Source: Cryptomeria japonica (lineage: Eukaryota > Streptophyta > Pinopsida > Cupressales > Cupressaceae). Taken from it: DNA of 64,000 nt. Location of the stretch: NCBI RefSeq assembly GCF_030272615.1, contig NC_081410.1, positions 127,271,140-127,335,139 on the forward strand, in the 5' to 3' direction. Below, in pieces: positions 60,473 through 64,000 of this stretch (position 1 is the stretch's first letter; each line of letters begins with the position of its first letter). The notes under the pieces were generated by a model that did not search any database, was not told the DNA's origin, and worked only from the letters and a program-made list of their open reading frames with translations. Made by a program: the position numbers and the translations under genes.

Positions 60473-60968
60473 AGAAAATCAACATGGAAGATGTGAAGGC
60501 GGAGATGAAGAAGATCTAGAGAAAGAAAGAAGTTAAGGTTTCACCTAGGTCCGATGTAGACATTTGATCTAGTAGTTAAGAGTCAGAGGCTTTGGCCTAG
60601 GGGGAGAAAATCAAGAAATATCTTTCCCATGCCAAAGAGCACAAGGTTGTAGTGACAATATGTAGAGAGTTGTTTGTTGATGGAAACTCTAGTAAAAAGA
60701 ACTTCATTGCGGAAAAATGCAGAGGTCCAAAACGTATTTGCGGACTCAAACATAATGAATAATCAGTAAAGTTGTACTTTATCTCTCACTACATTTATTA
60801 TGTGCAATTGGGTCGAAAAAGATTAAAAGGAGAACTCCCTAAGTCATTTCTCACTCGAAGAAAAAGAAATTTGAAGGAGTAGAAAAGTGAAACAAGGGTT
60901 AGGGTTTTCTGATGAAGTGACGAAAGGTATTTTTCTTGCAGATTAATTGCTTTTAGCATTTACATTCA

Positions 60969-63900
60969 TGGCTACTCCTACTGTCATTGATGTTAGTACT
61001 CAAGAATGACAAAGTTTCAATAAATACCCAAACAAATCACTTGAAAATGATTTGACGGGTGCACTTTCAAGCATACCCTTTGGAGTCCTATTGACTGAGG
61101 ATATTAGGGCATATATCCATGTAAAATTGGAAGAATATGACAATGGGAAATTGCAAAAATTGTGTATTGATGAGCTAATTGGAGACAATTTCAAAATTAA
61201 ACTAGAATATAAAACCCTAGTTGACAAAAGGCTAAATGCGGAGAACCTTTTTCCCATTTTTTGTCTTGACGACAAATGGGTCAGGATGGCAATGAGTAGA
61301 TTTCATGATGAATTCATATGGCTTGAATAATATTTTCAAATTATCAAGGATGTGATGAGGGTCCTAACCGGATTAAGTGACTTAGGTGGTATTCTGGCAC
61401 CAAAGGTTGCAAAGAATAAAGTTGAAAAGTTGACCAAAGAAATTTATAACGGGCATTCTCTGAAGGTTGATAATATTACAAACTATGTCATGCGATACAC
61501 ATCAATGATGATTGGGAACAAAATTTACTACACCAAATGAGAAAATTCAATTTGTATGAGATTCTGGAATAATAGTTTCTTGATAATCTAAAACAATGCA
61601 AGGAGAAGAAGCATGCATTTAAATATGGAACCCTAGCACTGTGCATTCTATTTTACTTCTTACAGGAGACTCCCAAAATTGGGAAAGTATTTTGGTTACA
61701 GGACATTTCAGTAGCACATCAGATTGCAAATTATTTGAATAGGTTCTTTAGATACACTGTGCAAGAAGAAGCATTCACTGCATTTTTCTCCATTGTTCAA
61801 CTTAAGATGCATAACAAGCAAAGGATTCTTAAATCCATTGTGCAGAAATACAAATATGACATCAAATTTGTAATTTCAACTGATAAGTTCATTATGGAAG
61901 TTGCTGTTCCAAGAACCAAGTTGATTCCAACATTGGGTTATGAAGTCTCTAAAGAGATGTTAGAAGGACTTGCAAAAGTATTATTAGAGAGTCTCGTTGA
62001 TGAATCTCAAGAAAGATATGGGGAAAACCAAGAAAAATATATGAAGATCAACAAGGAACAAACCGAGAAGGAAAGAAAAAAAAAGGTGTAAAAAGCTGTT
62101 AAAGAACCCATGAAGCATGCTGACATTACTGAAGAGGAAATTAAGAAGGTCAAGAGGTCTAGCAGGACTGATGGCTCTTTCGGTTCCCTTGTTAAAGAAA
62201 AAGCATCTCCAAGTGAAGAGAAAGAAAAACCAGCTAAGAGGAAGAAGGATATCCCCACATCTACTCCATCCAAGCAAGGAAAGCCAAAAGAAGTCAAAAG
62301 GAAGATCATTTATGTCGAATATAAGCATGAAGAATTTGAAGTAGAAGGATTCTAGATTTAGGTCTAGAAAGGAATAGGTAAGCACATACTTATGGATCCC
62401 CTCGATACAAAATATTTTTTATGATTTGATATCATTTGAAAATGGATCAAAAGAAGTAGGTAATATGTATACTAATGCTAATGATAAGGACAAGGAAACA
62501 ATCATAAAAGATTTCATTCTGTACTACATTAGATTAAATGTTGTTTTAGAAGAATTTAAAAAGGATATCCCACAAGACCTTTGGGAAGATCTAAATGAAA
62601 TTAGGAGTAAGGAAATTGAAGAATATAGTGTAACCAGGAAGTATGCTTTGGAAGTTGTTGGGAACACCCACTCTAAGGTAAATAAAGCTACTCTTGAACA
62701 AGCGTGTAAGACTGAGCTGTGAACCAAGCATAGGTTAGATGCCCTTATGAAAAACTTGGTAGCAATAGAAAATTTGAAGGCATAATCTATAGAATATGTC
62801 AAAGGCACAGCTAGAAAATTTAGCATACTATGAGCTAAAATCCCTAATCCCAGCTTAGAAGCTTTGGAAGTTGTGTCAACTAAAGTTGTCTTTGACAACA
62901 TTACCATTGAAAACATTGTCTCTAAAAATGTTCCGTCTAATAACACTATTCCTGATATTACTGTAATGGAAGAAAACCCTTTGGTAAATGTGCCTAATGT
63001 TGTTGATGTCCCTTCAGACAATCTAAAGGAGAAGGAGGGCAAAATGGAAGAAAATAAAGTAGAAGAGGAGACATTATCTGAGGAGTGTGTCTTACCAGCT
63101 GACACCACTAAAAGGGTGGAAGTTAGTACTAGCTCCAACACACTAGATGACTCGTTAGAGAACTTACATGTTGCACCATTATCTTTTCAACCCATTACTT
63201 CTTCCAAGTTATTTGTTGACTTTCTTTTCAAAAAAATTAGATTGGGAAAACCATTTAGGCTTCAATTAAGATTGATGTATTTGAGGAATTATTAGAAAAG
63301 AACAATGTTGAGGAGGCAATATCTGCATTACAAAGTACCATCTCAAATAGTTCTATTGATCCATCAGCCTCCAGTTTGGATAAATGTAAAACATTGATAA
63401 ATTCCTTGAAGAACTATTCCTCTACTTTGGAAACAAGAATAGCTCATGAAATGGAAGCTTAGAAAGAAAAAATTATATTGGATCTGAAAGACAAATGTGC
63501 AAATGCATACAAAAATCTATGTCAACTCATTGCTCATGGTCAGGCATGTCTTTCTGCTGGAAATACAATTTACCTTCATTGTTTTCAATGTCTAGAGGCC
63601 ACTAAAAGAATTCATGAGGAGATTGACTCAATCAAGTAAAAAATACAGCAAGCATTTCATTCTTTTTATCTAGCTCAGGATCTTACTGGTTTTGGTAGAT
63701 ATGTTATTGAAGATCTGCACAAAAGATACTTTGAACTTTGGAAATAGAGGGATAATATTATTCTCCCTCTTGGTCAGTTAAGGGACATGTGTAGTGATTG
63801 TATTTCACTGATGAATTATGTTCTGTCTAAGGTACAACCATTCACTTTCTCTGAGCCCAACTCCATTGAAGAAGCATAACACATTCTTGTTGCTCTCTAG

Positions 63901-64000
63901 GTTTAGTCAGAACTACTTATAGATGTCATTCAACATTGGGAGCATAACAAAGGTAACTGGATTGATCAGATTCAGAAGATTAAGGAACCTTCCAGTTAGT
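60969..64000 (+). pseudogene. Element E ORF2: diverged homologue of C/D ORF2, degenerate, runs off window
   Basis: The start is taken at the ATG at 60969 (MATPTVIDVSTQE, then TGA). Blocks matching C and D in order: DIRAYIHVKLEEYDNGKL, MSRFHDEFIWLE, VMRVLTGLSDLGG, MRYTSMMIGNK, (after a frameshift between 61540 and 61735) LKSIVQKYKYDIKFVIS, VPRTKLIPTLGYEVSKEM, a basic linker (about 62120-62320), VGNMYTNANDKDKE and YYIRLNVVLEEFKKDIP. A Glu/Val-rich segment (62864-63295) and further coiled-coil-like sequence continue to the end. Identity with C and D is clearly lower than between C and D, yet block order is the same. Confidence 0.65.

Larger units (their letters stand above)
59605..64000 (+). mobile_element. 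Element E: older, diverged member of the C/D family (truncated by window end)
   Basis: Plus-strand ORF1-like (coiled coil, then four CCHC knuckles) and ORF2-like sequences in the same order as in C and D, with no pol domain between or after them up to the window end. Stops are of all three types and frames shift, so it is older than C and D. The 3' end and LTR lie beyond 64000. Confidence 0.75.

Noticed and set aside
62524-63141. 205-codon minus-strand frame opposite E ORF2
   Set aside because: The Ser/Leu/Phe-rich composition is what the reverse complement of a Lys/Glu-rich coding strand gives; the plus strand is the homologous one.

Overview
No host gene is recognisable. The window is AT-rich nuclear plant DNA made almost entirely of nested, mutated transposable elements, microsatellites and old unidentifiable sequence. 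The very long element-only stretch, the large LTRs and the mix of old and younger insertions suggest a large repeat-rich plant genome such as a gymnosperm. That is inference; no taxonomic marker gene is present. || LEFT PART (1-26,350) is mostly old sequence. It holds a minus-strand DUF4283-like fragment cut by the window edge (1-489), a solo LTR with matching target duplications GGAAT (1076-2428), a decayed Ty3/gypsy pol fossil (5201-6890), a tandem repeat of about 70 bp (8010-8520), a tRNA-derived SINE candidate (10128-10395), a minus-strand LTR related to the first solo LTR (10933-12260), a pair of diverged long direct repeats (12746-14697 and 17552-20690), a decayed reading frame of unknown family (21461-22129), and a solo LTR full of AT hairpins with target duplications ATACT (22844-23611). 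|| RIGHT PART (26,350-64,000) is a nest of related LTR elements. F is a solo LTR set inside a microsatellite (26442-27641). G is an LTR remnant split by element C. C (28811-35422, minus) and D (48355-55098, minus) are two members of a family without pol. A (37207-43973, plus, target duplications CCATC) and B (44888-58823, plus, target duplications GTACA) are Ty1/copia elements; D sits inside B's integrase. E (about 59605 to the window end, plus) is an older member of the C/D family. || THE SYSTEM. C, D and E encode two proteins and no protease, integrase, reverse transcriptase or RNase H. ORF1 is a coiled coil followed by four CCHC zinc knuckles (nucleocapsid-like). ORF2 is about 1,050-1,080 codons of unknown function. 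C and D share with the copia elements A and B the LTR end motifs, initiator-Met tRNA primer site, post-primer leader, polypurine tract (with a second copy upstream), a recurrent short palindrome, and two LTR hairpins, one of which shows compensatory base changes. The simplest reading is a protein-coding but non-autonomous LTR family moved in trans by copia partners of the A/B type. Internal stops in ORF2 of C and D are all TAG (12 of 12), while both frames end in TGA.
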